Source of the DNA: Anaerocolumna xylanovorans DSM 12503
Lineage (GTDB): Bacteria > Bacillota > Clostridia > Lachnospirales > Lachnospiraceae
Direction: 5' to 3'
Length of the DNA stretch: 64,000 nucleotides
NCBI RefSeq assembly: GCF_900143645.1
Contig: NZ_FRFD01000003.1
Location: forward strand, 1,363,899-1,427,898
Both the position numbers and the translations under genes were made by a program. The notes under the pieces were generated by a model that searched no databases, was not told where the DNA came from, and worked only from the letters and a program-made list of their open reading frames with translations. Below, piece by piece: positions 7,080 to 14,900 of the stretch (the first letter of the stretch is position 1; each line of letters starts with the position of its first letter).

Positions 7080-8513
7080 TTAAATCGTACCATGCTTTCC
7101 ATTTCCTGCAGGCACACTCTTTGTAAAAAGCATTTCAAAGGCATATATCAAATGCTTTCGTGCGGAGGTTCCTTCGATAACAGCATCCACATATCCGCGT
7201 CTTGCCGCGGACAGGGCACTGGCTTGAAGCTCCTTGTATTCCTTTGCCTTTTCCTTTAAATCAACCGCTTCTTTGTCATAGATAATGCTGACCGCTTCAT
7301 TTTCCTCCATCATTCCGATAGAAGCTTTATTAAGAGCAAATACCATATCTGCTCCGATATGTTTGGAATTCATAGCTAAATAAGCACTTCCATAAGCTTC
7401 TCCGACAATCAGGTTTACCTTCGGAACAGCAGCAGAGGAAAATGCATAGGTAAGCTTTGCTGTGGCTCTTGCAATGGAAGCTTCTTCTGAAATCTCTGTT
7501 TTAAATCCTTTTGCATCTGTTATGGATAATACCGGTATATGGAAAGCATCACAAAACCGTATCAGTTTTTCAGCCTTTAAACACCCGTTCGCTGTAAGTG
7601 TTCCGTCATGTTCAAAAAGCAGCTCTCCTTCTTCCCCATAAACAGCTCTTCGGTTGGCAACAGCTCCCACCGTCATTCCATTTAAACGAAGAAAGCCTGT
7701 AACCATTTCTCTGGCATGCCCTGCTTTAACTTCAAGAAAATATTTATCGTCGGATATTTCTTTTAATATATGAGAAGTATCTTTCTCCAAAAAGACATCT
7801 TCCGGTATCAGACGGTTCAAATCATCATAACATTCCTCATAGGAAGCATCATCTTCAAAGCTGGCGGGAAGTAACATTATCAGGTTTCTGACAGCCTCTA
7901 ACACTGCCGCTTCATCTTCCAGAACAAAATCGATATTACCTGCTTCCTCCTGAAACCTTGCTGATGTTGTATCACACTTTGCAGTAAAATTCTTTTTCAG
8001 AGCATTGGGAGAATTTATAAAAAGCCTGCCGTTTTCTTCCGTCATAAAAGAAAAATCACTTAAGGCGCTAAGTACAGCAAGGCCTCCTCCGCATGGACCC
8101 AATACTGCGGTAATCTGAGGTATCACACCGGATGCCATTGCCTGCTTTTGATAAATCTCTCCCAAGCCGCTTAATGCATCGGTGGCTTCCTGTAATCTTA
8201 AGCCGGCACTGTCAATCAATCCGATAACCGGTGCCCCCACCTTAAGTGCTAAATCATAAAGTGCAACTATTTTTTTTGCATGCATCTCGCCTATTGTCCC
8301 GTTGCCGGCTGAACTATCCTGGCTATATACATATACAGGGTTTCCATCAATGATTCCATATCCGGTTATAACCCCGTCGGAAGGGATTTCCTGCTGACAT
8401 AGATTAAAATCCGTATTTCTTTTGGTGACCAAAGCACCAATTTCTACAAAACTGTTATCGTCAAGAAGAGCGTTAATTCGTTCCCTTGCTGACAATTGTT
8501 TAGCCGTATTCAT
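7080..8513 (-). CDS. Acyl-CoA carboxyltransferase (MmdA / transcarboxylase 12S type)
   Basis: A 477-residue crotonase-fold carboxyltransferase. It shows SARERINALLDDNSFVEIG at the N-terminus, the oxyanion-hole region SAGLRLQEA and LGPCGGGLAVLSAL, and in the second half VGEAYGSAYLAMNSK with ADMVFALNKASIGMM. Family members move carboxyl groups between acyl-CoA (usually propionyl/methylmalonyl-CoA) and carboxybiotin. The ATG at 8511-8513 follows GGAGG by 7 bases. It is the first gene of the operon with OadG-like, BCCP and 5S-like genes, which fits a complex joining an acyl-CoA to pyruvate/oxaloacetate. The exact acyl-CoA cannot be read from the sequence. Confidence 0.85.
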   Translation of the reverse strand: MNTAKQLSARERINALLDDNSFVEIGALVTKRNTDFNLCQQEIPSDGVITGYGIIDGNPVYVYSQDSSAGNGTIGEMHAKKIVALYDLALKVGAPVIGLIDSAGLRLQEATDALSGLGEIYQKQAMASGVIPQITAVLGPCGGGLAVLSALSDFSFMTEENGRLFINSPNALKKNFTAKCDTTSARFQEEAGNIDFVLEDEAAVLEAVRNLIMLLPASFEDDASYEECYDDLNRLIPEDVFLEKDTSHILKEISDDKYFLEVKAGHAREMVTGFLRLNGMTVGAVANRRAVYGEEGELLFEHDGTLTANGCLKAEKLIRFCDAFHIPVLSITDAKGFKTEISEEASIARATAKLTYAFSSAAVPKVNLIVGEAYGSAYLAMNSKHIGADMVFALNKASIGMMEENEAVSIIYDKEAVDLKEKAKEYKELQASALSAARRGYVDAVIEGTSARKHLIYAFEMLFTKSVPAGNGKHGTI

Positions 8514-8611
8514 CTTCTGCCCTCCATTTATTTCTATATTAAAACATAAATACAAAATTTCTGCCTATTATATTATAGGATAACTTAATGGTAATTTCAA
8601 GGATGAATGAA

Positions 8612-8648
8612 GAAAAGTTTCCTTTCAAAACATTCAGGAAACTTTTCT
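8612..8648 (-). terminator. Terminator after the PAS-GGDEF-HD-GYP gene
   Basis: GAAAAGTTTCCT and AGGAAACTTTTC are exact complements around a 12-base loop, 14 bases past the stop of the minus-strand signalling gene. The T-run is short (CTTTTC then TTCATT). Confidence 0.65.
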
Positions 8649-8661
8649 TTCATTTTCTATA

Positions 8662-10134
8662 TTAAGATAACGATAATACTTTTAAAAATGCATCGACAAC
8701 CTCGGGATCAAACTGGGTGCCCGAATTGCTTCTTAATTCTTTGATGGTCGCTTCCATCGAAAGTGCCTTCCGGTACGGTCTGTCAGAAAGCATAGCCTCA
8801 ATTGCATCAGCCACTGCCAATATTCTGGAAAGTTTCGGTATTTCACTGCTCTTTAAACCTCTCGGATAACCGCGTCCATCATACCTTTCATGATGACACA
8901 GCACTTCATCTGCCAGATACATAAGCTCCGGAGATGCTTTAATAATCTGATACCCTCTTTCTGAATGGCGTTTCACTATCTCATATTCCTGCTCTGAGAG
9001 CTGACTGCTTTTATTTAAAATCGTGTCATCAATGGAGATTTTTCCTATATCATGAATCTGACCCAGGACCCGCAAATCGGTAATCTGGTTTTTAGTAAGA
9101 TTAAGTCTGCCTTCCAGCTGATTGACAAGCTGTGCTATACCCATTGAATGCTCTCTTTCGGACTCGTTTTTTACATAAAGTGTCTGCAGGATAATGTTAA
9201 CTGTCCTGTTCTTAACACTTCTGCTGACAGCCAGCTTTTCCTTATACATCATATCATCTGCCTGCTTAATGACCTCATCCATGTCTTCTTCCTTCCTGTG
9301 CTTTGTAGCATAACCCATGGATATTGACAGATTAATATTTTCTATGAATTCCTTTTTATTCGACCGGCTTATCTTTTCTATGATTTCTGCCGCCTCTGCT
9401 TCATCCGTATTAGGGAGCAGCAGGATATATTCATCTCCGCCCCACCTGGCCAGAATGTCCTTTTGTCTGCATGCGCTTTGGAGAGAACTGGCTGTCGCAA
9501 TCAAAAGCCTGTCACCGGCGTTATGCCCAAAAGCATCATTTGTCATTTTCAGACCATTGACATCAGCCATTATAACGGAAAAGGGATAATATTGGGGCGC
9601 GTCCAATTTTATAAGCTGTTCTTCGGCAAATCTTCTATTATAGATTGCGGTAAGCTTATCGTGGTAAGTTAAGAGCTGCAGCTCTTCTTCCGTCCTTTTC
9701 TTTTCCGTAATATCAGAAACGGTAATAGAATTGCCTTCCCATATCCCCTCCCCCACCACTATGGGAGTTATGTACATCTCTACATATCTGCGGCTATGAT
9801 CCTCCAGTATAAGATATGCATTATCAACATGGGAAACGCATTCTCCCGTTAACGGATAGACATTTCCATCTGCTGAATATATTGTTAAAATTTCTGCTAA
9901 AGGCTTCTTAGCAATTTCTTTATTGATCAAGCCGCAGATTTCCCTGGCTTTTTCATTAATAAATTCAATATTTCCCTTTGCATCCGTTATTATAATTCCA
10001 TCTCTGATAGAGGATAAAATCGTATTCAGCCGCTCGACGTTTCTTCTGGATTTGCTTATTCCCTTGCGAAAATATAACCGGTCGGATAAAAATGCCGAGA
10101 GGAAAGAGGAAGTATTTCTAATATGCTTTGACAT
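8662..10134 (-). CDS. PAS-GGDEF-HD-GYP cyclic-di-GMP turnover protein
   Basis: Signalling protein of about 490 residues. In order: a PAS domain (about residues 40-150, RDGIIITDAKGNIEFIN), a GGDEF diguanylate cyclase (about 160-315, active-site loop RWGGDEYI) and an HD-GYP phosphodiesterase (about 320-490, HDIGK and HHERYDGRGYP). Both catalytic signatures look intact, so it may both make and break c-di-GMP; the PAS domain is the likely switch. No membrane segment is evident. The ATG at 10132-10134 is preferred over a TTG 36 bases upstream. It has its own promoter and terminator. Confidence 0.92.
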   Translation of the reverse strand: MSKHIRNTSSFLSAFLSDRLYFRKGISKSRRNVERLNTILSSIRDGIIITDAKGNIEFINEKAREICGLINKEIAKKPLAEILTIYSADGNVYPLTGECVSHVDNAYLILEDHSRRYVEMYITPIVVGEGIWEGNSITVSDITEKKRTEEELQLLTYHDKLTAIYNRRFAEEQLIKLDAPQYYPFSVIMADVNGLKMTNDAFGHNAGDRLLIATASSLQSACRQKDILARWGGDEYILLLPNTDEAEAAEIIEKISRSNKKEFIENINLSISMGYATKHRKEEDMDEVIKQADDMMYKEKLAVSRSVKNRTVNIILQTLYVKNESEREHSMGIAQLVNQLEGRLNLTKNQITDLRVLGQIHDIGKISIDDTILNKSSQLSEQEYEIVKRHSERGYQIIKASPELMYLADEVLCHHERYDGRGYPRGLKSSEIPKLSRILAVADAIEAMLSDRPYRKALSMEATIKELRSNSGTQFDPEVVDAFLKVLSLS

Positions 10135-10192
10135 AACAGTAATCACCCCATACCGTCTATAATCAATCAAAATGCTCGTTTTTGTTTATAGC

Positions 10193-10221
10193 ATTATACC
10201 ATTAAATATTTCCAGAAACAA
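10193..10221 (-). promoter_or_regulatory. Candidate promoter of the PAS-GGDEF-HD-GYP gene
   Basis: Minus-strand TTGTTT (10216-10221) and a consensus TATAAT (10193-10198) with 17 bases between them, about 60 bases before the ATG. Confidence 0.6.
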
Positions 10222-10277
10222 CTTATTTTTCCTTATTCCTACAGCAAACGCGTAAAAGATTGTCCTGTCTTATTCCG

Positions 10278-11285
10278 CTAAGGCCTAATTTCCTTTAGCT
10301 GCGGCAATGTTTTCTCTATCTGTTCCTTTGCCCAAAAGTACATACCCCGGTCAGGATATTTTCTATAATCGCTTTCCATGAGAGCCAGAAAAAACAGATA
10401 TAGATCATACCAAAGAATCCTTACCTTTTCTGCCTCTGTGAATTCTTTTTTACCGTATCCTGCCAAGAAATGCGGCTTCTGGTAATGTGAACGAAAACCC
10501 ACCTCCAACAGTACATCTGCCCACATACAGCGTTCAAAATCAATAAATCCGGTTATCCTTTTGTCCATTACAAAAACATTGCCTTCCCAAAGATCCCAAT
10601 GCAGCAGCCTGGGAGTAGTCACTTCCGCAAAATAGCTTTTATGCCTTGTAAGCAATTCTTCTATGCTGGCATAATCCATACCGGTATCCAGACCAATTGC
10701 CCCGGCATCTTTAAATATATCAGCAAAAAAGCTTAGGAAAACCTCGAACCAGGCAATACCCTTTTGGACCCTGTTATAATACCCAAATCCCTCTCCTGTA
10801 ATGGAATTTATACGGGAATTATATTCTCCCGTATGAAATTCTATTAAATTCTTCTCTTCCTCTGTGAATGTCTCTTTTATGCTGCTAAAGCTCATACCTT
10901 CAAGCTTTGACATGAAGAAATAATCACTGGGACATACTGTGTGTGAATAGTCACAGAAAAGGATATCCGGAACAGGAATATCAGTCCTGTCTTTTACAAG
11001 CTCCATACAGTCTGTTTCAGCGCGCATAATATCTTTTTCATAGCTCATAACAGGGACTTTTTTTGGAGGTGCAATCTTTAAAATCACTTCCTTTTTATCG
11101 AAAGCCACCAAATAAGCGGCATTAAAATATCCCCCTGTCAGCTCCCTCACTTCCTTCACTTTATCAGATGGAAATGCATTTTCAGCTATTTTTCTTATGG
11201 TATCATCGGTGATGCTGCTTTTTGTTATACTGTCCATTGTTTTATAGGATTTTACTCCTTCTCCTTTCTTATTATCTTGCTGCAT
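10278..11285 (-). CDS. Aminoglycoside phosphotransferase (APH)-family kinase
   Basis: Small-molecule kinase fold of 335 residues. The catalytic loop LLHWDLWEGNVFV matches the HxDxxxxN Brenner motif and GFIDFERC supplies the metal-binding Asp. The N-lobe has ELTGGYFNAAYLV as a nucleotide loop and VILKIAP with the ATP-binding Lys. It belongs to the broad APH/choline-kinase superfamily; real aminoglycoside resistance is not implied. The ATG at 11283-11285 has AAGGAG four bases upstream and overlaps the end of the MFS gene by 14 bases, so the two are translationally coupled. The pairing suggests uptake followed by phosphorylation of the same unknown compound. Confidence 0.8.
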   Translation of the reverse strand: MQQDNKKGEGVKSYKTMDSITKSSITDDTIRKIAENAFPSDKVKEVRELTGGYFNAAYLVAFDKKEVILKIAPPKKVPVMSYEKDIMRAETDCMELVKDRTDIPVPDILFCDYSHTVCPSDYFFMSKLEGMSFSSIKETFTEEEKNLIEFHTGEYNSRINSITGEGFGYYNRVQKGIAWFEVFLSFFADIFKDAGAIGLDTGMDYASIEELLTRHKSYFAEVTTPRLLHWDLWEGNVFVMDKRITGFIDFERCMWADVLLEVGFRSHYQKPHFLAGYGKKEFTEAEKVRILWYDLYLFFLALMESDYRKYPDRGMYFWAKEQIEKTLPQLKEIRP

Positions 11286-12591
11286 AAAGCTCCTTCTTAT
11301 GGCTGCGGTAACTTAAATACCACTGGAAGGAGGATAGAACCCTTAGAAGAAACAATACCGCAAACACTCCCCGGAATGCATTAAGGTTATTGCCGAGCAG
11401 CTGATAGGCCTTCACTCCTGCCATAGGCATAATCGCATTGCTAAGGGTAATAAAAATAGTATAAATGGAAATGCTTAGAGTCTTATTTTCCTCCGGTATC
11501 ACAGAAAGAAGATACTGTGGGATATTTAAAGGTATGGTAGCAAAAGCCAAATTAGCCAGGGTATTTAATATCAGGAATACCACAGGCCCCAAATCAGGCG
11601 GAAGGCTGGTTGATATAATCATACAAATAGGACATAAAGCAAGTCCCAAATTACCAAATATAACTCCGAATCTTGGCCCCAGCCTCTCATTTATCCTGCT
11701 CCAGAATCCGATTGTCAGGAACTGTGCAAGAGCTGCTCCAATGGACGCATAACTCAACCAGGCTTCATTCATTTTAAGATAATTTACCTGGCCTAAGAAA
11801 TAAAGAGTCCAATCAGCCTGCCAAAATATATAAAAGAAAAGTGCTCCTCCAAGAAATTTCATGAAAGGTTTATGATGAACCAGTTCCTTTAAAGCAATTT
11901 TAAAATCCGATACTCTGACAGATTTTATATTTTCAGAGTATCCTCCCTTAATCCTCATTACTGCTGCAATCTGCATAAAAAATACCAGAAATATAAACCA
12001 GTTAAAAATTTGGTGTATTTTTATCTTATAGCCAACATCGGTCGAATAAGCAAGCAAAGCTCCGGTTGCAAGGGGCAAGGCAACATTGACAAAAAACATG
12101 CTGCCGGTTCTTGCCGTAAGAACACGGTTTCTTTTTTCAAAGGGTACCACATCAGAAAAATATGCCTGCCATGAAGCATTATATCCTGTCATCGGACCCA
12201 TGGAAATGCTTAGCAGCAGTAAAAATGCTGTAAACCGGTAACCGTTAAGATAAGGCACAAATCCAATAAGCAGATAGAAAATAGCCATTGCAAGCAATGA
12301 AAGATTGACCATGAGGCGTTTATTTCGCATCCGGTCTGTAAGAATACCAAGAGGAAGCAATACGAGCAGGCCCACAAATTGGGGAATAGAGGAAACCAGG
12401 CTCACCTGTGCATCCGTTGCTCCCAAACGAAGAGCGAACAAATTATTGTTATTATTTATGATATTTGTTGCAATTGCAAATAATATTCCTTCTATCGTAA
12501 ACATAAGCAGTGCATTATTTTCTATAAGAAAGAAGGAAGCAACTCTTCTTTTAAAAGCTGCTGCAGTAAAATGCTGCAAGCATTTCTTCAT
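11272..12591 (-). CDS. MFS transporter
   Basis: Membrane protein of 439 residues with about 12 hydrophobic segments. The loop after the second helix carries GILTDRMRNKRLMV, the MFS motif A (G-x3-D-R-x-R-R/K), and a related basic loop RINERLGPRFG follows the second half. The long run of Asn (NIINNNNN) after the first helix is unusual. The ATG at 12589-12591 follows GGAG by 7 bases; the longer reading from 12693 is unsupported. It is coupled to the downstream APH-family kinase. The substrate is not predictable. Confidence 0.82.
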   Translation of the reverse strand: MKKCLQHFTAAAFKRRVASFFLIENNALLMFTIEGILFAIATNIINNNNNLFALRLGATDAQVSLVSSIPQFVGLLVLLPLGILTDRMRNKRLMVNLSLLAMAIFYLLIGFVPYLNGYRFTAFLLLLSISMGPMTGYNASWQAYFSDVVPFEKRNRVLTARTGSMFFVNVALPLATGALLAYSTDVGYKIKIHQIFNWFIFLVFFMQIAAVMRIKGGYSENIKSVRVSDFKIALKELVHHKPFMKFLGGALFFYIFWQADWTLYFLGQVNYLKMNEAWLSYASIGAALAQFLTIGFWSRINERLGPRFGVIFGNLGLALCPICMIISTSLPPDLGPVVFLILNTLANLAFATIPLNIPQYLLSVIPEENKTLSISIYTIFITLSNAIMPMAGVKAYQLLGNNLNAFRGVFAVLFLLRVLSSFQWYLSYRSHKKELYAAR

Positions 12592-12648
12592 GTACAAACT
12601 CCTTCCATAGGTTCCGGTGCAGCTGTATATTATGTTGATTCTACCATA

Positions 12649-12676
12649 ATAGTAGCATAAATTGTATATTTTACAA
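12649..12676 (-). promoter_or_regulatory. Candidate promoter of the MFS-kinase pair
   Basis: Minus-strand TTGTAA (12671-12676) and TACTAT (12649-12654), spacer 16 bases. Confidence 0.4.
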
Positions 12677-12715
12677 GCCTTTCTTTTCAACATTCTTCTA
12701 TACTATAAAACAAAA

Positions 12716-12765
12716 GAAACCTCCCTCAAAGTGCCGTTGTCCAACACACATTGATAGGAGGTTCC
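12716..12765 (-). terminator. Terminator of the recA-recX operon
   Basis: GAAACCTCCCTCAA and TTGATAGGAGGTTCC form an imperfect stem with a 21-base loop. On the minus strand it is followed by TTCTTTTGTTTT. It lies 38 bases past the recX stop. Confidence 0.65.
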
Positions 12766-12803
12766 ATACGTTTAATCCTATTATGTTTTTATTTAAGATA
12801 GTC

Positions 12804-13400
12804 TTAAGAATCAAGCTTCATATACCGTCTGATTAAATCCATCCCGTATCCTTTCCGGTAAAGCTTTGCAGCCAGCTTCTGCTTTTCATCTCTGCTTAAA
12901 TCTTCCACGTCTCTTACTTTTTTTGATATTTCTCTTTGTATTGCTTCTTCTTCATTATCATATTCAGCGAAAAGAGCTTCTTCTATATCCGTATCAGATA
13001 TTCCTTTTTGCTTAAGCTCTCCCAAAATCTGTCTTCTGCTTTTAATCTGCTTTTTAAGGTGTATATAATTACAGGCATAACGTAAATCATCAATGTAATG
13101 ATAACTCTTTACATACTCTATGGCCTCTTCTATTATCTCCTCCGTATAGCCGGAATACTCAAGCTTACGCTTAATCTCCGTTTCCGTACGATCCATATTC
13201 TTAAGCAAATCCATTGCTTTCTTTTTTGCCTTTTTAACAAAAGAATTAGTAAGCTCATCTACGAGGGCATCCGGGATTTCTTTCTCTTTTTCCAATCCGT
13301 ATTTACGGATTTCCCTGTCATAAAGTATAAAGCAATATCTTTCATCAATATATACCTTTACCTTGTTCTTATTACATTCTTCTAAATCAGTTATTATCAT
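12804..13400 (-). CDS. recX: Regulatory protein RecX
   Basis: All-helical 198-residue protein that binds RecA filaments and tunes their activity. Typical RecX features are the three tandem helical repeats: MDRTETEIKRKLEYSGYTEEIIEEAIEYVKSYHYIDDLRYA, then RRQILGELKQKGISDTDIEEAL, then KQKLAAKLYRKGYGMDLIRRYM (quoted here as landmarks from about residues 68, 120 and 173). Its ATG shares one base with the recA stop (TAATG), so it is translated with recA. Length and position next to recA make the call firm. Confidence 0.92.
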   Translation of the reverse strand: MIITDLEECNKNKVKVYIDERYCFILYDREIRKYGLEKEKEIPDALVDELTNSFVKKAKKKAMDLLKNMDRTETEIKRKLEYSGYTEEIIEEAIEYVKSYHYIDDLRYACNYIHLKKQIKSRRQILGELKQKGISDTDIEEALFAEYDNEEEAIQREISKKVRDVEDLSRDEKQKLAAKLYRKGYGMDLIRRYMKLDS

Positions 13401-14434
13401 TATTTCTCATCAGCTTCCTTTTCAGGTGCCGGCACTTTGCTAATTATATTGTATTTATCTCTGACCTTTTTTTCAATCTCTGCAAAGATTTCAGGATTAT
13501 CTTTTAAAAACTGCTTTGCATTTTCTCTTCCCTGTCCAATCTTAGCATCATTGTAAGCATACCATGCACCGCTTTTTATTACTATATTTTCATTAGAAGC
13601 CAGATCCAGTACATCCCCTTCTCTTGAAATACCTTGTCCGAACATAATATCAAATTCTGCTTCCTTAAAAGGAGGCGCTATCTTATTCTTTACTACCTTG
13701 ATACGTGTTCTGTTTCCTACAATCTCTCCGCCCTGCTTTAGAGATTCAATCTTGCGCACATCCATACGGATGGAGGAATAGAACTTAAGTGCCCGTCCGC
13801 CTGTAGTAGTTTCCGGGTTACCAAACATAACTCCAACTTTTTCACGAAGCTGGTTAATAAATATTACAATACAATTGGACTTGCTGATAGCAGCTGTCAG
13901 CTTACGAAGGGCCTGTGACATCAATCTTGCCTGTAATCCTACATGGGAATCACCCATATCTCCGTCGATTTCCGCTTTTGGAACTAACGCTGCAACAGAG
14001 TCCACAATTATGATATCCACAGCACCGGAACGAACCATCGTTTCGGTAATTTCCAAAGCCTGTTCGCCGTTATCCGGCTGTGATATGTAAAGGTTATCAA
14101 TATCAACCCCAATTTTCTTGGCATATACAGGATCCAAAGCATGCTCCGCATCAATAAAGCCTGCAATTCCATCTGCTTTCTGAACTTCCGCTACCATATG
14201 AAGGGCCACTGTTGTCTTACCGCTGGATTCCGGTCCATATATCTCTACAACTCTTCCTTTGGGAATTCCTCCAAGACCCAGGGCTATATCCAGACTGATG
14301 GAGCCTGTAGGAATAGTTTCTATATTCATATGAGCTGCTGTATCTCCAAGTTTCATAACAGAGCCTTTTCCATACTGCTTCTCAATCTGTGCCAGAGCTG
14401 TTTCTAATGCTCTGCTTTTATCTTCCTTTGACAT
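13400..14434 (-). CDS. recA: Recombinase RecA
   Basis: ATP-dependent strand-exchange protein and co-protease for LexA, 344 residues. Walker A GPESSGKTT, the Walker B region DIIIVDSVAALVPK, the loop L1 area SHVGLQARLMSQALRKL and the L2/polymer region GNPETTTGGRALKFYSS are all intact. The ATG at 14434 has AAAGGAGAGG just upstream. recX follows with a one-base overlap. A promoter and an SOS box lie just upstream, so DNA damage should induce it. Confidence 0.98.
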   Translation of the reverse strand: MSKEDKSRALETALAQIEKQYGKGSVMKLGDTAAHMNIETIPTGSISLDIALGLGGIPKGRVVEIYGPESSGKTTVALHMVAEVQKADGIAGFIDAEHALDPVYAKKIGVDIDNLYISQPDNGEQALEITETMVRSGAVDIIIVDSVAALVPKAEIDGDMGDSHVGLQARLMSQALRKLTAAISKSNCIVIFINQLREKVGVMFGNPETTTGGRALKFYSSIRMDVRKIESLKQGGEIVGNRTRIKVVKNKIAPPFKEAEFDIMFGQGISREGDVLDLASNENIVIKSGAWYAYNDAKIGQGRENAKQFLKDNPEIFAEIEKKVRDKYNIISKVPAPEKEADEK

Positions 14435-14453
14435 CTTTTCCTCTCCTTTATGC

Positions 14454-14465
14454 GAACTTATGTTC
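14454..14465. promoter_or_regulatory. LexA (SOS) box before recA
   Basis: GAACTTATGTTC fits the Gram-positive LexA box GAAC-N4-GTTC exactly. It sits between the recA -10 element and the ribosome binding site. Confidence 0.8.
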
Positions 14466-14473
14466 TTGTTTTA

Positions 14474-14502
14474 ATGATAACGTATCTTTTCCTGTTTGTC
14501 AA
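14474..14502 (-). promoter_or_regulatory. recA promoter
   Basis: Minus-strand TTGACA (14497-14502), 17-base spacer, TATCAT (14474-14479). The predicted start lies about 4 bases before the SOS box, so bound LexA would block initiation or clearance. Confidence 0.75.
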
Positions 14503-14504
14503 TC

Positions 14505-14845
14505 GAAAATTAATAATCCGCGCCAAAATATACCCACTCCCGAACGCAGTAGAGTAACTGCTTATCCCCTCCTTTTTTATATAAATTTCCATTCTGCCAA
14601 AGCGCTGTGAATTTGGATATCAGCACAGATTTGCCGTGTGAAAATTGCTTTTTAGTTTTCACGTTATGCTTTTACCGCAAAGGCAGTAATTAACCAACAA
14701 TTAAGTATTCTGTGGAAAATCCGGTGAGATACCGTAAAAAGAAACATACCAGAATAGAACTATAACAGTATAATAACAGAAAGGTAAAATTTTGTAAAGC
14801 CTTAAGTAAAATTTTTCCGCAAGGAACCCCTCAATAGGATTGAAA
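14505..14845. other. Gene-free stretch between recA and hppA
   Basis: About 340 bases without a convincing reading frame. A weak hairpin, GTGAAAA (14638) with TTTTCAC (about 14656), is visible, but there is no recognisable tRNA, riboswitch or other RNA family. Confidence 0.4.
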
Positions 14846-14849
14846 AAAA

Positions 14850-14879
14850 GACAGCTGCAAAAAAATACTTGCAGCTGTC
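14850..14879 (-). terminator. hppA terminator
   Basis: GACAGCTGCAA and TTGCAGCTGTC are perfect complements around an 8-base loop. The minus-strand stem is followed by TTTTTTT. Confidence 0.92.
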
Positions 14880-14900
14880 CTAAGCCAATTCATTTACTTT

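Noticed and set aside
10278..11285. Aminoglycoside resistance gene
   Set aside because: Only the general APH kinase fold is seen; coupling to an MFS transporter gives no drug specificity, so a resistance call is not supported.
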